Assembly: GCF_009363155.1 (NCBI RefSeq)
Contig: NZ_CP045302.1
Coordinates: forward strand, 3,207,001-3,271,000
DNA length: 64,000 nucleotides
Source: Azotobacter salinestris
GTDB lineage: Bacteria; Pseudomonadota; Gammaproteobacteria; Pseudomonadales; Pseudomonadaceae
Direction of reading: 5' to 3'
Position numbers and translations under genes: made by a program. Of this stretch, positions 51,064 through 60,077 are shown in pieces; positions within the stretch are counted from its first letter, which is position 1; every line of letters begins with the position of its first letter. Under the pieces are notes generated by a model. It was given only the letters and a program-made list of their open reading frames with translations. It made no database searches and was not told the origin of the DNA.

Positions 51064-52032
51064 ATGAAAGTGACCCTGCAACCCTGTGGCGCCGAGATCG
51101 ATGTGAATGTTGGCGAGTCCATCCTCGATGCCGCACTGCGTCTCGGCCATGAGTGCCCGCAGAGCTGTCGCAATGGCAACTGCCATGCCTGTGCGGCGCG
51201 CCTGATCGAGGGGCGGGTGCGTCAGGGTGGCGAGGTGCTCGCCCAGGGCGAGCTGTTGACCTGCCAGGCCGAGCCGCTGGAGGACTGTGTGCTGCAGTGG
51301 GATGGCGTGCTGGCACCGGGCGAGCTGCCGGTACGCGAGCTGAGCTGCCAGCTGATCGACTGCGAAGACCTTGGCGGCGACGTGTTCCGCGTGCGCCTGC
51401 GCGTACCGGCGGGCAAGCCGCCGCGCTACCACGCCGGACAGTACCTGCAGCTGCAGCGCGAGGACGGCAGCTTCTCCTCCTTCTCGCTGGCCTCGGCGCC
51501 AGACCTGGGGCGCGAGCTGGAGCTGCACGTTCTGGCGCGCGAGACCTCGGCGCGGGAGCTGCTGGCCTTCATCCGCCGTCAGGGCTTTGCCCGTGTGCGC
51601 CTGCCGTTCGGTGACGCGCATCTGGCCGAGCTGCCGGATGGCCCTCTGGTGCTGATCGCTGCCGGTACCGGCATGGCGCAGATGCAGAGTCTGGTGGAGC
51701 ATTGCCGGGCGAAAGGCTTCACTCGGCCGATCCACCTCTACTGGGGGGCGCGGCGACCGGAGGATTTCTACCGGCTGCCTTATGCGGAAGAGTGGCAGCG
51801 CCTGCCCAACCTGCATCTGCACCGGGTGGTCAGCGACCTGTGCGATTGGGAGGGGCGCTGCGGCCTGCTGCATGAGGCGGTACGCCAGGACTTCGCCGAT
51901 CTGCGGGCGCTGCACGTGTATGTCAGCGGCTCGCCGGGCATGGTCTATGCCACTCTGGATGCGCTGGTCGAGGCCGGCATGGAGGCCCGGCAGATGCGCG
52001 CCGACGTCTTCGCCTATGCTCCCCGGCCCTGA
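51064..52032 (+). CDS. 2Fe-2S/FAD oxidoreductase (CDP-6-deoxy-delta-3,4-glucoseen reductase-like)
   Basis: A 322-residue phenol-hydroxylase-type reductase. The N-terminal plant-type ferredoxin (CPQSCRNGNCHAC and a distal Cys in LLTCQAEPL) is followed by an FAD-binding domain (YHAGQYLQLQ, FSLASAP) and a NAD-binding domain (IAAGTGMAQMQSLVEHC). The electron acceptor is unknown; sequences of this type are annotated as AscD-like from similarity only. In pseudomonads it also follows ubiD, so a link to ubiquinone or flavin reduction is possible but unproved. Confidence 0.86.
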   Translation: MKVTLQPCGAEIDVNVGESILDAALRLGHECPQSCRNGNCHACAARLIEGRVRQGGEVLAQGELLTCQAEPLEDCVLQWDGVLAPGELPVRELSCQLIDCEDLGGDVFRVRLRVPAGKPPRYHAGQYLQLQREDGSFSSFSLASAPDLGRELELHVLARETSARELLAFIRRQGFARVRLPFGDAHLAELPDGPLVLIAAGTGMAQMQSLVEHCRAKGFTRPIHLYWGARRPEDFYRLPYAEEWQRLPNLHLHRVVSDLCDWEGRCGLLHEAVRQDFADLRALHVYVSGSPGMVYATLDALVEAGMEARQMRADVFAYAPRP

Positions 52033-52054
52033 GGGCCCGCGATAGCCTTCCGGC

Positions 52055-52504
52055 TCAGTGCAGCGCCAGTATGGCGGTCCATTCGCCGGCGCTCACCGGC
52101 ATCACCGAAAGCCGGCTGCCCTTTTGCAGCAGCGGCAGTTGCGCCAGCTCCGGCGTGCTGCGCAGGCGCGCCAGCTCGATGATTTCGGTGAAGGCCTCGA
52201 CGAATTCCACATCGACCGCGACCCACGGATTCCTTTCCGCGCTGGCTCTGGCATCGAAGTAGGGGCTGTGCGGTTCGAGGGCGCTGGGGTCCGGATAGGC
52301 ACTGGTGACGACCCGGCCTATCCCGGCAATGCCCGGTCGCGGACAGCTGGAGTGGTAGAAGAAAAACAGCTCGTCGGGTTGCATGCTCCGCAGGAAGTTG
52401 CGCGCTTGGTAATTGCGTACTCCATCCCAGCGTGCCTGGCGGAGGCGCTGTAGTGTTGTCACGGAGAAGGCGTCGGGTTCGGATTTCATCAGCCAGTGCG
52501 GCAT
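52055..52504 (-). CDS. EVE domain-containing protein
   Basis: A 149-residue PUA-like EVE domain protein, with MPHWLMKSEPDAFSV at the start, VRNYQARNFLR and FYHSS in the aromatic-binding pocket region. EVE domains bind modified bases in DNA or RNA. It is convergent with the flavoprotein reductase. Its place near ygfA and zapA is conserved in Pseudomonas. Confidence 0.9.
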   Translation of the reverse strand: MPHWLMKSEPDAFSVTTLQRLRQARWDGVRNYQARNFLRSMQPDELFFFYHSSCPRPGIAGIGRVVTSAYPDPSALEPHSPYFDARASAERNPWVAVDVEFVEAFTEIIELARLRSTPELAQLPLLQKGSRLSVMPVSAGEWTAILALH

Positions 52505-52692
52505 GAAAATTGGCTCCGGGTGCCGGTCATCGGAACGCCGAAAAAAGCATCGATCTTATTGATGGCCGGGGTTTGATTGACTGGTCGAGTTGGCGGAGAA
52601 TGCCGCCGCTTCTTGGGGGGGAGGGTGGCTGTCGCAGTCACCCGTTCATCGCTGTTCATCGTCGTGATATGCCTTGAAGGGGGAGGCAATCG

Positions 52693-52827
52693 ATGAAGCG
52701 CAAGCCAGATCTACTGTGGGTTCTTGTCATTCTCTTCGGATTGGGGGTGGTCACCACAGGCTACGCGCAAAGCCATTGGGAACAACAGCAGAGCATTCAG
52801 TCGCCGAGCCCGTTCCGCGGTCTTTGA
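52693..52827 (+). CDS. Small membrane-anchored hypothetical protein
   Basis: Forty-four residues, MKRKPDLLWVLVILFGLGV followed by VTTGYAQSHWEQQQSIQSPS. It has an uncleaved or cleavable N-terminal hydrophobic segment and a short Gln/Ser-rich tail. A very strong GGGGGAGG precedes the ATG at 52693. The stop lies one base before the convergent ygfA stop. It is too short for common ORF cut-offs but looks real. No family is recognised. Confidence 0.6.
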   Translation: MKRKPDLLWVLVILFGLGVVTTGYAQSHWEQQQSIQSPSPFRGL

Positions 52828-52828
52828 A

Positions 52829-53488
52829 CTATTCGCAGGCACCGCAGGGATTGCGGTGCAACTGCTCCTGTCTCGCCATTCTCCGGCTGGCCGCATACCA
52901 GGACCGGTCCGTCACCGTAGCCTCCAATGGCACGTCCCAACTGGCCAGCGCCAGTCGATCGACCTTCTGGCATTCGTGGGCCAGGCCCAGCAGCACGGGT
53001 TTGCGACAGTGCCTGTGGCGGGCCCGATAGGCCAGGCTGCGGTCGTAGAAGCCGCCGCCCATGCCCAGTCGTCCGCCCTCGGGGTCGAAGCCGACCAGGG
53101 GCATCAGCAGCAGATCCAGCGTCCAGACCTTGCGCTGCCGGGCCCGGTTCGGCCGGGGTTCGCGGATGCGAAAGCGGTTCAGGCGCAGCGGCTCGCCAGG
53201 GTGGATGCGCTGGAACACCATGCGTGTCGCCGGCCAGGCGTTGAGTACCGGCAGGTAGGTCGCCTTGCCGCGGCGCTGTGCGGCCTCGAGCAGCAGCCCG
53301 GGGTCGATCTCGCCGTCATTGGGCAGGTAGAGCGCCACATGGCGACAGCGGCGGAACAGCGGATGCTGCGCCAGCTGGCGATAGAGCCGACGAGCGGCCT
53401 GGCGTTGGCGGCGCGGAGCGAGCGCACGCCGTCGCTCGCGGAGCAGGCGGCGCAGTTGGGCACGGGAAAGGCCGGCGGTTTCGATCAT
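52829..53488 (-). CDS. ygfA: 5-formyltetrahydrofolate cyclo-ligase
   Basis: A 219-residue enzyme that returns 5-formyl-THF to the folate pool through ATP. The C-terminal catalytic block PLVGFDPEGGRLGMGGGFYDR is conserved. The N-terminus is unusually Arg-rich (LRRLLRERRRALAPRRQRQA). It lies immediately downstream of ssrS, an arrangement kept from E. coli to Pseudomonas, with co-transcription likely. Confidence 0.93.
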   Translation of the reverse strand: MIETAGLSRAQLRRLLRERRRALAPRRQRQAARRLYRQLAQHPLFRRCRHVALYLPNDGEIDPGLLLEAAQRRGKATYLPVLNAWPATRMVFQRIHPGEPLRLNRFRIREPRPNRARQRKVWTLDLLLMPLVGFDPEGGRLGMGGGFYDRSLAYRARHRHCRKPVLLGLAHECQKVDRLALASWDVPLEATVTDRSWYAASRRMARQEQLHRNPCGACE

Positions 53489-53561
53489 GCCGAATCAGCA
53501 AGGGTCAGAGTGGGACTGACAGCCATGCTGAGGGATTCGCCGCAGCGCGGCAAGCAAAGAA

Positions 53562-53742
53562 AGCGGACTCCCCGAAGTGCCGCTGCCGGCTTGACCCTTG
53601 AACCCGAAAGTTCAAGGTGGCGACTGCCGATGACTTTAAGGCTTTCCGTCAGGCGGACATGCACACGGGTCACACGTACAGCCTCCAAGGTTTTGCGTAT
53701 CGGGAGAGGGACGTGGCCGACTGGCGTACACACCAGGGAGTG
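53562..53742 (-). ncRNA. ssrS: 6S RNA
   Basis: About 180 bases on the minus strand between zapA and ygfA, the conserved genomic position. On the minus strand the interior reads GGAGGCTGTACGTGTGACCC, GTCCGCCTGACGGAAAGCC and CTTGAACTTTCGGGTTCAAG, all close to P. aeruginosa 6S RNA. The outer ends pair (ACTCCC near the 5' end with GGGGAGT near the 3' end), giving the long hairpin with a central bulge that mimics an open promoter and binds RNA polymerase-sigma-70. A TATACT -10 lies just upstream at 53749-53754. The end points are approximate. Confidence 0.85.
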
Positions 53743-53748
53743 ATCGCC

Positions 53749-53754
53749 AGTATA
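53749..53754 (-). promoter_or_regulatory. -10 element of the 6S RNA promoter
   Basis: TATACT on the minus strand about 7 bases before the inferred 6S RNA start; the -35 side overlaps the end of zapA and is weak. Confidence 0.5.
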
Positions 53755-53771
53755 CCTGAATCGAATGGGAC

Positions 53772-54086
53772 TCAGGTCGTCAGCTCATCCGGATTGTTGG
53801 CGAGGGCGCGATCGACCCGCTCGAGCAGGGTGCGGACCTGCTCGCGGGTCGAGCTGGCCTGCAGGTCCAGACGCTCCTGCTTGTGCAGCAGATCGTGGGT
53901 GATGTTGAGGGCGGCCATCACCGCGACGCGCTCGGCACCGATGACCTTCCCGCTCGAGCGGATTTCCCGCATTTTCCCATCCAGGTAGCGGGCGGCACTT
54001 TCCAGGTTGGCTCGTTCTTCCGGTGGGCAGACGATGCAGTAGTCCTTGTCGAGAATGTGGACGATGAGGGTGTGCGGCTGGCTCAT
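53772..54086 (-). CDS. zapA: Cell division protein ZapA
   Basis: A 104-residue FtsZ-ring stabiliser with an N-terminal globular part (VHILDKDYCIVCPPEERANL) and a C-terminal coiled coil. It overlaps the upstream TIGR02449 gene by 4 bases and precedes ssrS. Confidence 0.93.
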   Translation of the reverse strand: MSQPHTLIVHILDKDYCIVCPPEERANLESAARYLDGKMREIRSSGKVIGAERVAVMAALNITHDLLHKQERLDLQASSTREQVRTLLERVDRALANNPDELTT

Positions 54087-54292
54087 GAATCCTGCTCCAG
54101 GGCTTTCAGACGTGAAATCATCGATTCGACCTTGTGCCTGGCGATTTCGTTCTTTTCGATGAGGTGGGCGCGCTCTTCCCGCCAGGCCTTTTCATTCGCC
54201 AGGAGAAACCGGTTGTGGGCCTTGATCTGCTCGAGGCGCTGGATCAGCAGCTCCAACTGGCGGGCAAGGGCTTTCAGGTCGTCGTCTTCCAT
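54083..54292 (-). CDS. TIGR02449-family coiled-coil protein
   Basis: A 69-residue single coiled coil (LARQLELLIQRLEQIKAHNR and following). Coupled to zapA by ATGA. Its ZapB-like shape and location suggest a division role, but this has not been shown. Confidence 0.87.
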   Translation of the reverse strand: MEDDDLKALARQLELLIQRLEQIKAHNRFLLANEKAWREERAHLIEKNEIARHKVESMISRLKALEQDS

Positions 54293-54482
54293 GGCGCCTC
54301 TTTTTCATTTATATGCGAATGAACGGGTACGAGACTCCGGCGGTGCTCAGATGGTCTTGGTGCATCCGCCGATGCTAGGATACGCGATCACATTCTAGTC
54401 ATTTGCTTCCCGTGGCGCCTACAGGCGTCGGTGCTTTTGCAAGGCGCTGCCTGACCAGGCGCACGAAGAAGGCGAGTCCGAT

Positions 54483-55037
54483 ATGTCTACCGATAAATCC
54501 CCCTATGCGGCGTTCTCCGCCCTGCTGGCCAGTAGCGGCAGGGACGTGTCCCCGGCGGAGCTGCACGGCCTGCTGCTCGGCCGCAGCTGTGCCGGCGCCG
54601 GTTTCGAAGTCGACCGCTGGCTGTCCGATGCCGCCGACCTGCTCGGCAGTCAGATTCCGGACAACGTACGCCAGGCGCTGATCGGCCTGCAGGAGATGGT
54701 CAAAAGCGAGCTGACCGGCGGCGAAGTCGCCGTGGTCCTGCTGCTGCCCTCCGACGAGGCGCCGCTGGCCGAGCGCGCCACTGCCCTGGGGCAGTGGTGC
54801 CAGGGTTTTCTCGGCGGTTTCGGCCTGGCTGCCGGCGACAAGGCGCTGAGCGCGGAAGCCATGGAAGTGCTGCAGGATCTTGCCGCCATTGCCCAGGTAC
54901 AGAGCTCGCTGGAAGAGTCCGAGGAGGGCGAGGGGGCCTACATGGAGGTCATGGAATACCTTCGGGTCGCGCCGCTTTTGCTGTTCGCCGAGTGCGCCGG
55001 ACCGGTCGCGCCGGCGCCCAAGCCGTCCGTGCATTGA
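54483..55037 (+). CDS. YgfB/UPF0149 family protein
   Basis: A 184-residue all-helical protein with the family's [20 protein letters not shown] and [12 protein letters not shown] segments. No catalytic function is known; P. aeruginosa YgfB has been linked to regulation of the ampDh3 amidase. It is 35 bases upstream of pepP in the zapA-pepP-ubiH-ubiI neighbourhood. Confidence 0.9.
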   Translation: MSTDKSPYAAFSALLASSGRDVSPAELHGLLLGRSCAGAGFEVDRWLSDAADLLGSQIPDNVRQALIGLQEMVKSELTGGEVAVVLLLPSDEAPLAERATALGQWCQGFLGGFGLAAGDKALSAEAMEVLQDLAAIAQVQSSLEESEEGEGAYMEVMEYLRVAPLLLFAECAGPVAPAPKPSVH

Positions 55038-55072
55038 GGCGCAGACGCCTTTTCAGTCAACGAGGAGCGTAC

Positions 55073-56407
55073 ATGACCTGCATCCCGAAGTCGGAATATG
55101 CCCGCCGGCGCAAGGCGCTGATGGCGCAGATGGAGCCCAACAGCATCGCCATCCTGCCGGCGGCGCCGGTGTATATCCGCAACCGCGATGTGGAGCACCA
55201 GTACCGCCAGGACAGTGATTTCCAGTACCTGTCGGGCTTCCCCGAGCCGGAGGCGGTGATCGCCCTGATTCCCGGCCGCGAGCATGGCGAGTACGTGCTC
55301 TTCTGCCGCGAGCGCGATCCCGAGCGCGAGCTCTGGGACGGCCTGCGCGCCGGCCAGGAGGGGGCGGTGCGCGACTACGGCGCGGATGACGCCTTTCCCA
55401 TCGCCGACATCGACGATATCCTGCCCGGCCTGATCGAGGGGCGCAGTCGCGTCTACTATGCGATCGGCAGCAACGAAAGCTTCGACCACCGGCTGATGGA
55501 GTGGATCAAGACCATCCGCTCCAAGGCCCGTCAGGGGGCCCAGCCGCCGAGCGAGTTCGTCGCCCTCGACCATCTGCTGCACGACATGCGCCTGTGCAAG
55601 AGCGCCGCCGAGGTGGCGGTGATGCGCGAGGCGGCAGCCGTCTCCGCCCGCGCCCACGTGCGCGCCATGCAGGCCTGCCGTCCGGGGCTTCACGAGTACC
55701 ACCTGGAGGCCGAGCTGGAGTACGAATTCCGCAAGGGCGGCGCGCGGATGCCGGCCTACGGGTCGATCGTCGCCGGCGGCCGCAATGCCTGCATCCTGCA
55801 CTACCGGGAGAACGACCGGCCGCTGCGCGATGGCGATCTGGTGCTGATCGATGCCGGCTGCGAGCTCGACTGCTACGCCAGCGACATCACCCGCACCTTT
55901 CCGGTCAATGGCGCCTTCTCGCCCGAGCAGAAGGCGATCTACGAGCTGGTGCTGGCCGCCAACCTGGAGGCGTTCAGGCACATCGCCCCCGGCCGTCGCT
56001 GGAACGAGGCCCACGAGGCCACGGTGCGGGTGATCACCGCCGGACTGGTGGAGCTGGGCCTGCTCGCCGGCGATGTCGATGCGCTGATCGCCGCCGAGGC
56101 CTACAAGCCCTTCTACATGCACCGTGCCGGCCACTGGCTCGGCATGGACGTGCACGACGTCGGCGACTACAAGATCGATGGCCAGTGGCGCGTGCTCGAG
56201 CCGGGCATGGCGATGACCGTCGAGCCGGGCATCTATATCGCTGCCGACAACGACAAGGTCGACCGCAGGTGGCGCGGTATCGGCGTGCGCATCGAGGACG
56301 ACGTGGTGGTCACCGAGGCTGGCTGCGAGATCCTCACCAGTGGCGTGCCCAAGGGCGTCGCCGAGATCGAGGCACTGATGGCCGCGACGCGCGGTCGGGT
56401 GGCCTGA
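55073..56407 (+). CDS. pepP: Xaa-Pro aminopeptidase (aminopeptidase P II)
   Basis: A 444-residue metallopeptidase removing N-terminal residues before proline. Its pita-bread domain shows the metal ligands in LIDAGCELDCYASDITRTF, HRAGHWLGMDVHDVG and MTVEPGIYI. The N-terminal creatinase-like domain begins MTCIPKSEYARRRK. It is two bases upstream of ubiH, so the pair is co-transcribed as in E. coli. Confidence 0.95.
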   Translation: MTCIPKSEYARRRKALMAQMEPNSIAILPAAPVYIRNRDVEHQYRQDSDFQYLSGFPEPEAVIALIPGREHGEYVLFCRERDPERELWDGLRAGQEGAVRDYGADDAFPIADIDDILPGLIEGRSRVYYAIGSNESFDHRLMEWIKTIRSKARQGAQPPSEFVALDHLLHDMRLCKSAAEVAVMREAAAVSARAHVRAMQACRPGLHEYHLEAELEYEFRKGGARMPAYGSIVAGGRNACILHYRENDRPLRDGDLVLIDAGCELDCYASDITRTFPVNGAFSPEQKAIYELVLAANLEAFRHIAPGRRWNEAHEATVRVITAGLVELGLLAGDVDALIAAEAYKPFYMHRAGHWLGMDVHDVGDYKIDGQWRVLEPGMAMTVEPGIYIAADNDKVDRRWRGIGVRIEDDVVVTEAGCEILTSGVPKGVAEIEALMAATRGRVA

Positions 56408-56409
56408 AC

Positions 56410-57597
56410 ATGATCCGGGTAGAAGTGGCGATCGTCGGCGGCGGCCTGGTCGGAGCGAGCCTGGCCCTGGCCCTGCAGGAGGGCGCCAAGGCGCGCGGCT
56501 GGCGGATCGTGCTGATCGAGCCGCATGCGCCCGGCGAGCCCTATCAGCCGAGCTACGATGCACGCTCCTCGGCGCTGTCCTTCGGTACCCGGCAGATCTA
56601 CGAGCGCCTGGGTCTGTGGTCGGCCATCGCCCGCCGTGCCGAGCCGATCCTGCAGATCCATGTCTCCGAGCGTGGCCGTTTCGGCGCAGCGCGCCTGCAA
56701 GCGGAAGAGGAGGGCGTGCCGGCCCTCGGCTACGTGGTGGAGAACGCCTGGCTCGGCGAGTGCCTGTGGCAGGCGCTGGATCCTGCGGTGGTCACCTGGC
56801 GCTGCCCGGCCGAGGTGCTGCGCATGACCCCGCTCGGCGATGGCTACCGGCTGCAGCTGGACGACGACAGACACCTCGATTGTGCCCTGGCGGTGCTCGC
56901 CGATGGCGGCCGCTCCGAACTGCGCGAGCAGCTCGGCATCCACGTGAACCACCAGCCCTACGGGCAGACGGCCCTGATCGCCAACCTCACGCCCAGCGAG
57001 CAGCACCGTGGCCAGGCCTTCGAGCGCTTCACCCAGGACGGCCCGCTGGCTCTGCTGCCGCTGGCGGAGAACCGCTGCGCGCTGGTCTGGACCCGTCCGA
57101 CCGGCGATGCCGGACGGTTGCTGGCGCTGGACGAGCGGCAGTTCCTCGCCGAGTTGCAGCAGCAGTTCGGCTATCGCCTCGGCGCCTTCCGCCATGTGGG
57201 CGCCCGCCATCTCTACGCGCTGGCGCTGGTCGAGGCCGAGGAGCAGGTGCGCCCGCACCTGGCCCTGCTCGGCAATGCCGCCCACAGCCTGCATCCCATC
57301 GCCGGCCAGGGCTACAACCTGTCCCTGCGCGACACTCTGTGCCTGGCCGAGGAACTGCTGGCCAGTCCGGCCGAACCCGGCGACTTCGCCACCCTGATGC
57401 GCTACCAGGCCCGCCAGCGCCTTGACCAGCAGTTGACCGTGGGCTTCTCCGACCGGGTCACCCGGCTGTTCACCACGGCTACCCCGCTGCTCGCCGACGG
57501 GCGCAGTCTCGGCCTGCTCGGCCTTGATCTGCTGCCACCGGCGAAGCACTGGTTTGCCCGTCAAGCCATGGGGCTCGGCACCCGTGCGCAGCCCTGA
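56410..57597 (+). CDS. ubiH: 2-octaprenyl-6-methoxyphenol hydroxylase UbiH
   Basis: A 395-residue class A FAD monooxygenase adding the C1 hydroxyl in ubiquinone synthesis. The FAD motifs are VAIVGGGLVGASLALAL (about 6-22) and LLGNAAHSLHPIAGQGYNLS (about 290). The GD motif is present as GN, which is common in UbiH. It is followed by its paralogue ubiI after about 65 bases. Confidence 0.93.
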   Translation: MIRVEVAIVGGGLVGASLALALQEGAKARGWRIVLIEPHAPGEPYQPSYDARSSALSFGTRQIYERLGLWSAIARRAEPILQIHVSERGRFGAARLQAEEEGVPALGYVVENAWLGECLWQALDPAVVTWRCPAEVLRMTPLGDGYRLQLDDDRHLDCALAVLADGGRSELREQLGIHVNHQPYGQTALIANLTPSEQHRGQAFERFTQDGPLALLPLAENRCALVWTRPTGDAGRLLALDERQFLAELQQQFGYRLGAFRHVGARHLYALALVEAEEQVRPHLALLGNAAHSLHPIAGQGYNLSLRDTLCLAEELLASPAEPGDFATLMRYQARQRLDQQLTVGFSDRVTRLFTTATPLLADGRSLGLLGLDLLPPAKHWFARQAMGLGTRAQP

Positions 57598-57662
57598 GGC
57601 CGGCGCACGGTCATCGAAAACGGCGGGCGTGGCTGGACGCCCCTTGCAGAGTTGAGGAAAGC

Positions 57663-58880
57663 ATGCACGCGGATCTGATCATCGTCGGCGCCGGAATGGT
57701 CGGCAGCGCCCTGGCGCTGGCCTTGCAGGACAGCGGCCTGGATATTCTCCTGCTGGACCAGGGGCCGCTCGAGGTGGCCCCCTGGAGCCCTGCGGCGCCT
57801 TTCGAGCCGCGGGTCAGCGCGCTGTCCGCCGCCAGTCAGCGGGTCCTCGAGCGCCTCGGCGCCTGGAGCGGCATCCGTGCCCGGCGCGCCGCACCCTACG
57901 GCGAGATGCTGGTGTGGGACGGCTCCGGCACCGGGCAGATCCACTTCTCGGCGGCCAGCGTGCATGCCGAGGTGCTCGGCCACATCGTCGAGAACCGGGT
58001 GGTGCAGGACGCCCTGCTCGAGCGCCTGGCCGGCAGCGGGATCGGCCTGCTGCCCGCCATCCGTCTGGACGGACTGCGCCGCTCCGGCGACGGCTGGCTG
58101 GTCGGCCTCGGCGACGGTCGTCAGCTGCGGGCGCCACTCCTGGTCGCTGCCGACGGCGCCAACTCGACGATCCGCCACCTGGCCGGCTGCGCCACCCGCG
58201 AGTGGGATTACCTGCACCATGCCATCGTCACCAGCGTGCGCTGCGCCGAGCCGCACCGGCGCACCGCCTGGCAGCGCTTCACCGACGACGGCCCGCTGGC
58301 CTTTCTGCCGCTGGAGCGGGACGGCGACCGCCACTGGTGCTCGATCGTCTGGTCGACCACCCCGCAGCAGGCCGAGCGGCTGATGGCCCTGGACGATGCG
58401 GCCTTCGCCAGGGCCCTGGGCGCTGCTTTCGAGTGGCGGCTCGGCGAGGTGCTGGAAGTCGATCCGCGCCACTGCATCCCGCTGCGCCAGCGGCATGCCC
58501 GGCGCTATGTCGAGCCCGGCCTGGCGCTGATCGGCGATGCCGCCCACGTCATCCACCCGCTGGCCGGGCAGGGCGTCAACCTCGGCTTCCTCGATGCCGC
58601 CACCCTGGCCGAGGTGCTGCTGCATGCCCGCTCGCGTGGCGAGCGACTGGCCGACCTGCGCGTGCTCAGCCGTTTCGAACGCCGGCGAATGCCCCACAAC
58701 CTGGCGATGATGGCGGCGATGGAAGGCTTCGAGCGGCTGTTCCAGGCCGATCCGCTGCCCTTGCGCTGGCTGCGCAACAGCGGACTGAAGTGGATGGACA
58801 GCCTGCCCGAGGGCAAGGCGCTGTTCGTCCGTCAGGCCCTCGGGCTGAGCGGAGACCTTCCGGGGCTGGCGCGCGCCTGA
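57663..58880 (+). CDS. ubiI: 2-octaprenylphenol 5-hydroxylase UbiI (VisC)
   Basis: A 405-residue FAD monooxygenase, paralogous to the preceding UbiH, catalysing C5 hydroxylation in ubiquinone synthesis. FAD motifs are LIIVGAGMVGSALALAL and LIGDAAHVIHPLAGQGVNLG; the GDAAH motif is intact. The assignment to UbiI rather than UbiF follows operon order pepP-ubiH-ubiI. Confidence 0.9.
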   Translation: MHADLIIVGAGMVGSALALALQDSGLDILLLDQGPLEVAPWSPAAPFEPRVSALSAASQRVLERLGAWSGIRARRAAPYGEMLVWDGSGTGQIHFSAASVHAEVLGHIVENRVVQDALLERLAGSGIGLLPAIRLDGLRRSGDGWLVGLGDGRQLRAPLLVAADGANSTIRHLAGCATREWDYLHHAIVTSVRCAEPHRRTAWQRFTDDGPLAFLPLERDGDRHWCSIVWSTTPQQAERLMALDDAAFARALGAAFEWRLGEVLEVDPRHCIPLRQRHARRYVEPGLALIGDAAHVIHPLAGQGVNLGFLDAATLAEVLLHARSRGERLADLRVLSRFERRRMPHNLAMMAAMEGFERLFQADPLPLRWLRNSGLKWMDSLPEGKALFVRQALGLSGDLPGLARA

Positions 58881-58941
58881 GCCCCGAACCCACCCTGTCG
58901 GCGACATACCGCGCGACATTTGGCAAGTTGTGAAGCTAAAT

Positions 58942-58960
58942 GCTAGTCACTATTATTTGC
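58942..58960 (+). promoter_or_regulatory. Fur box upstream of the iron ABC transporter
   Basis: GCTAGTCACTATTATTTGC matches Pseudomonas-type Fur sites at most positions (compare GATAATCATTATTATTTGC). It lies about 29 bases before the ATG of the binding protein, so iron-dependent repression is likely. Confidence 0.5.
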
Positions 58961-58988
58961 CGCACTGAATACACATGAGGTGGGTTCC

Positions 58989-59993
58989 ATGCAGGCAAGC
59001 AAGCACATTCTCGCCGTCCTGGCCCTGGGCGCGCTCTCCGGCACCGCCCTGGCCGCCGATGACGAGGTCGTGGTCTATTCGTCGCGGATCGACGAGCTGA
59101 TCAAGCCGGTCTTCGATGCCTATAACGCCGAAACCGGGGTCAAGGTGAAGTTCATCACCGACAAGGAGGCCCCGCTGCTGGCCCGCCTCAAGGCCGAGGG
59201 GAAGAACACCCCGGCCGACCTGCTGATCACCGTGGACGCCGGCAACCTCTGGCAGGCCGAGCAGGAGGGCGTCCTGCAGCCGATCGACTCGGCCACCATC
59301 AAGGCCAACATTCCGCCGCAGTACCGCTCCGCCACCGGTGCCTGGAACGGCCTGTCGCTGCGTGCGCGAACCATCTTCTACTCCACCGAGCGGGTCAAGC
59401 CGGAAGAGCTCTCCACCTACGAGGCCCTGGCCGACGAGAACTGGGAAGGCCGCCTGTGCCTGCGTACCAGCAAGAAGGTCTACAACCAGTCGCTGACCGC
59501 CACCCTGATCGAAGCCCATGGCGCGGAGAAGGCCGAGCAGATCGTCAAGGGCTGGGTGAACAACCTGGCTACCGACGTGTTCGCCGACGACACCGCCCTG
59601 CTGCAGGCGATCGATGCCGGCCAGTGCGACGTGGGCATCGCCAACACCTATTACTACGGCCGCCTGCACAAGGAGAAGCCGGGCCTGAAGGTGAAGCCCT
59701 TCTGGCCGAACCAGGGCGACCGCGGCGTGCACGTCAACCTTTCCGGCGCTGGGCTGACCAAGTACGCTCCGCATGCGCAGGCGGCGCAGAAGCTGCTCGA
59801 GTGGATGACCGCCGAGAAGGCCCAGCGCCTGCTGGCCGACATCAACCAGGAATACCCGGCCAATCCGCAGGTGGCGCCGTCCGCGGAGGTCGCCGCCTGG
59901 GGCAGCTTCAAGGCCGACAGCGTGCCGGTCGAGGTCGCCGGCAAGCGCCAGGCCGAGGCGATTCGCCTGATGGATCGCGCCGGCTGGAACTGA
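58989..59993 (+). CDS. hitA: Iron(III) ABC transporter periplasmic binding protein (FbpA/HitA-like)
   Basis: A 334-residue periplasmic protein. The signal peptide ([20 protein letters not shown]) ends before [11 protein letters not shown]. The Tyr pair NTYYYGRL near residue 220 ligates iron in this family. A Fur-like box is upstream and a perfect terminator follows, so this gene can be made in excess of its permease. No ATPase gene lies nearby. Confidence 0.92.
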   Translation: MQASKHILAVLALGALSGTALAADDEVVVYSSRIDELIKPVFDAYNAETGVKVKFITDKEAPLLARLKAEGKNTPADLLITVDAGNLWQAEQEGVLQPIDSATIKANIPPQYRSATGAWNGLSLRARTIFYSTERVKPEELSTYEALADENWEGRLCLRTSKKVYNQSLTATLIEAHGAEKAEQIVKGWVNNLATDVFADDTALLQAIDAGQCDVGIANTYYYGRLHKEKPGLKVKPFWPNQGDRGVHVNLSGAGLTKYAPHAQAAQKLLEWMTAEKAQRLLADINQEYPANPQVAPSAEVAAWGSFKADSVPVEVAGKRQAEAIRLMDRAGWN

Positions 59994-60018
59994 GGCGCAC
60001 GCCGAGGCCGTGAATCCC

Positions 60019-60059
60019 GGGCTGCAGGCGGAACATTCCGCCTGCAGCCCGCTTTTTTT
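60019..60059 (+). terminator. Intrinsic terminator between hitA and hitB
   Basis: Fifteen-base perfect stem GGGCTGCAGGCGGAA/TTCCGCCTGCAGCCC with a minimal loop, then GCTTTTTTT. It stands between the binding protein and permease genes. Confidence 0.9.
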
Positions 60060-60077
60060 CCATAGCGGGGAGCTGTC

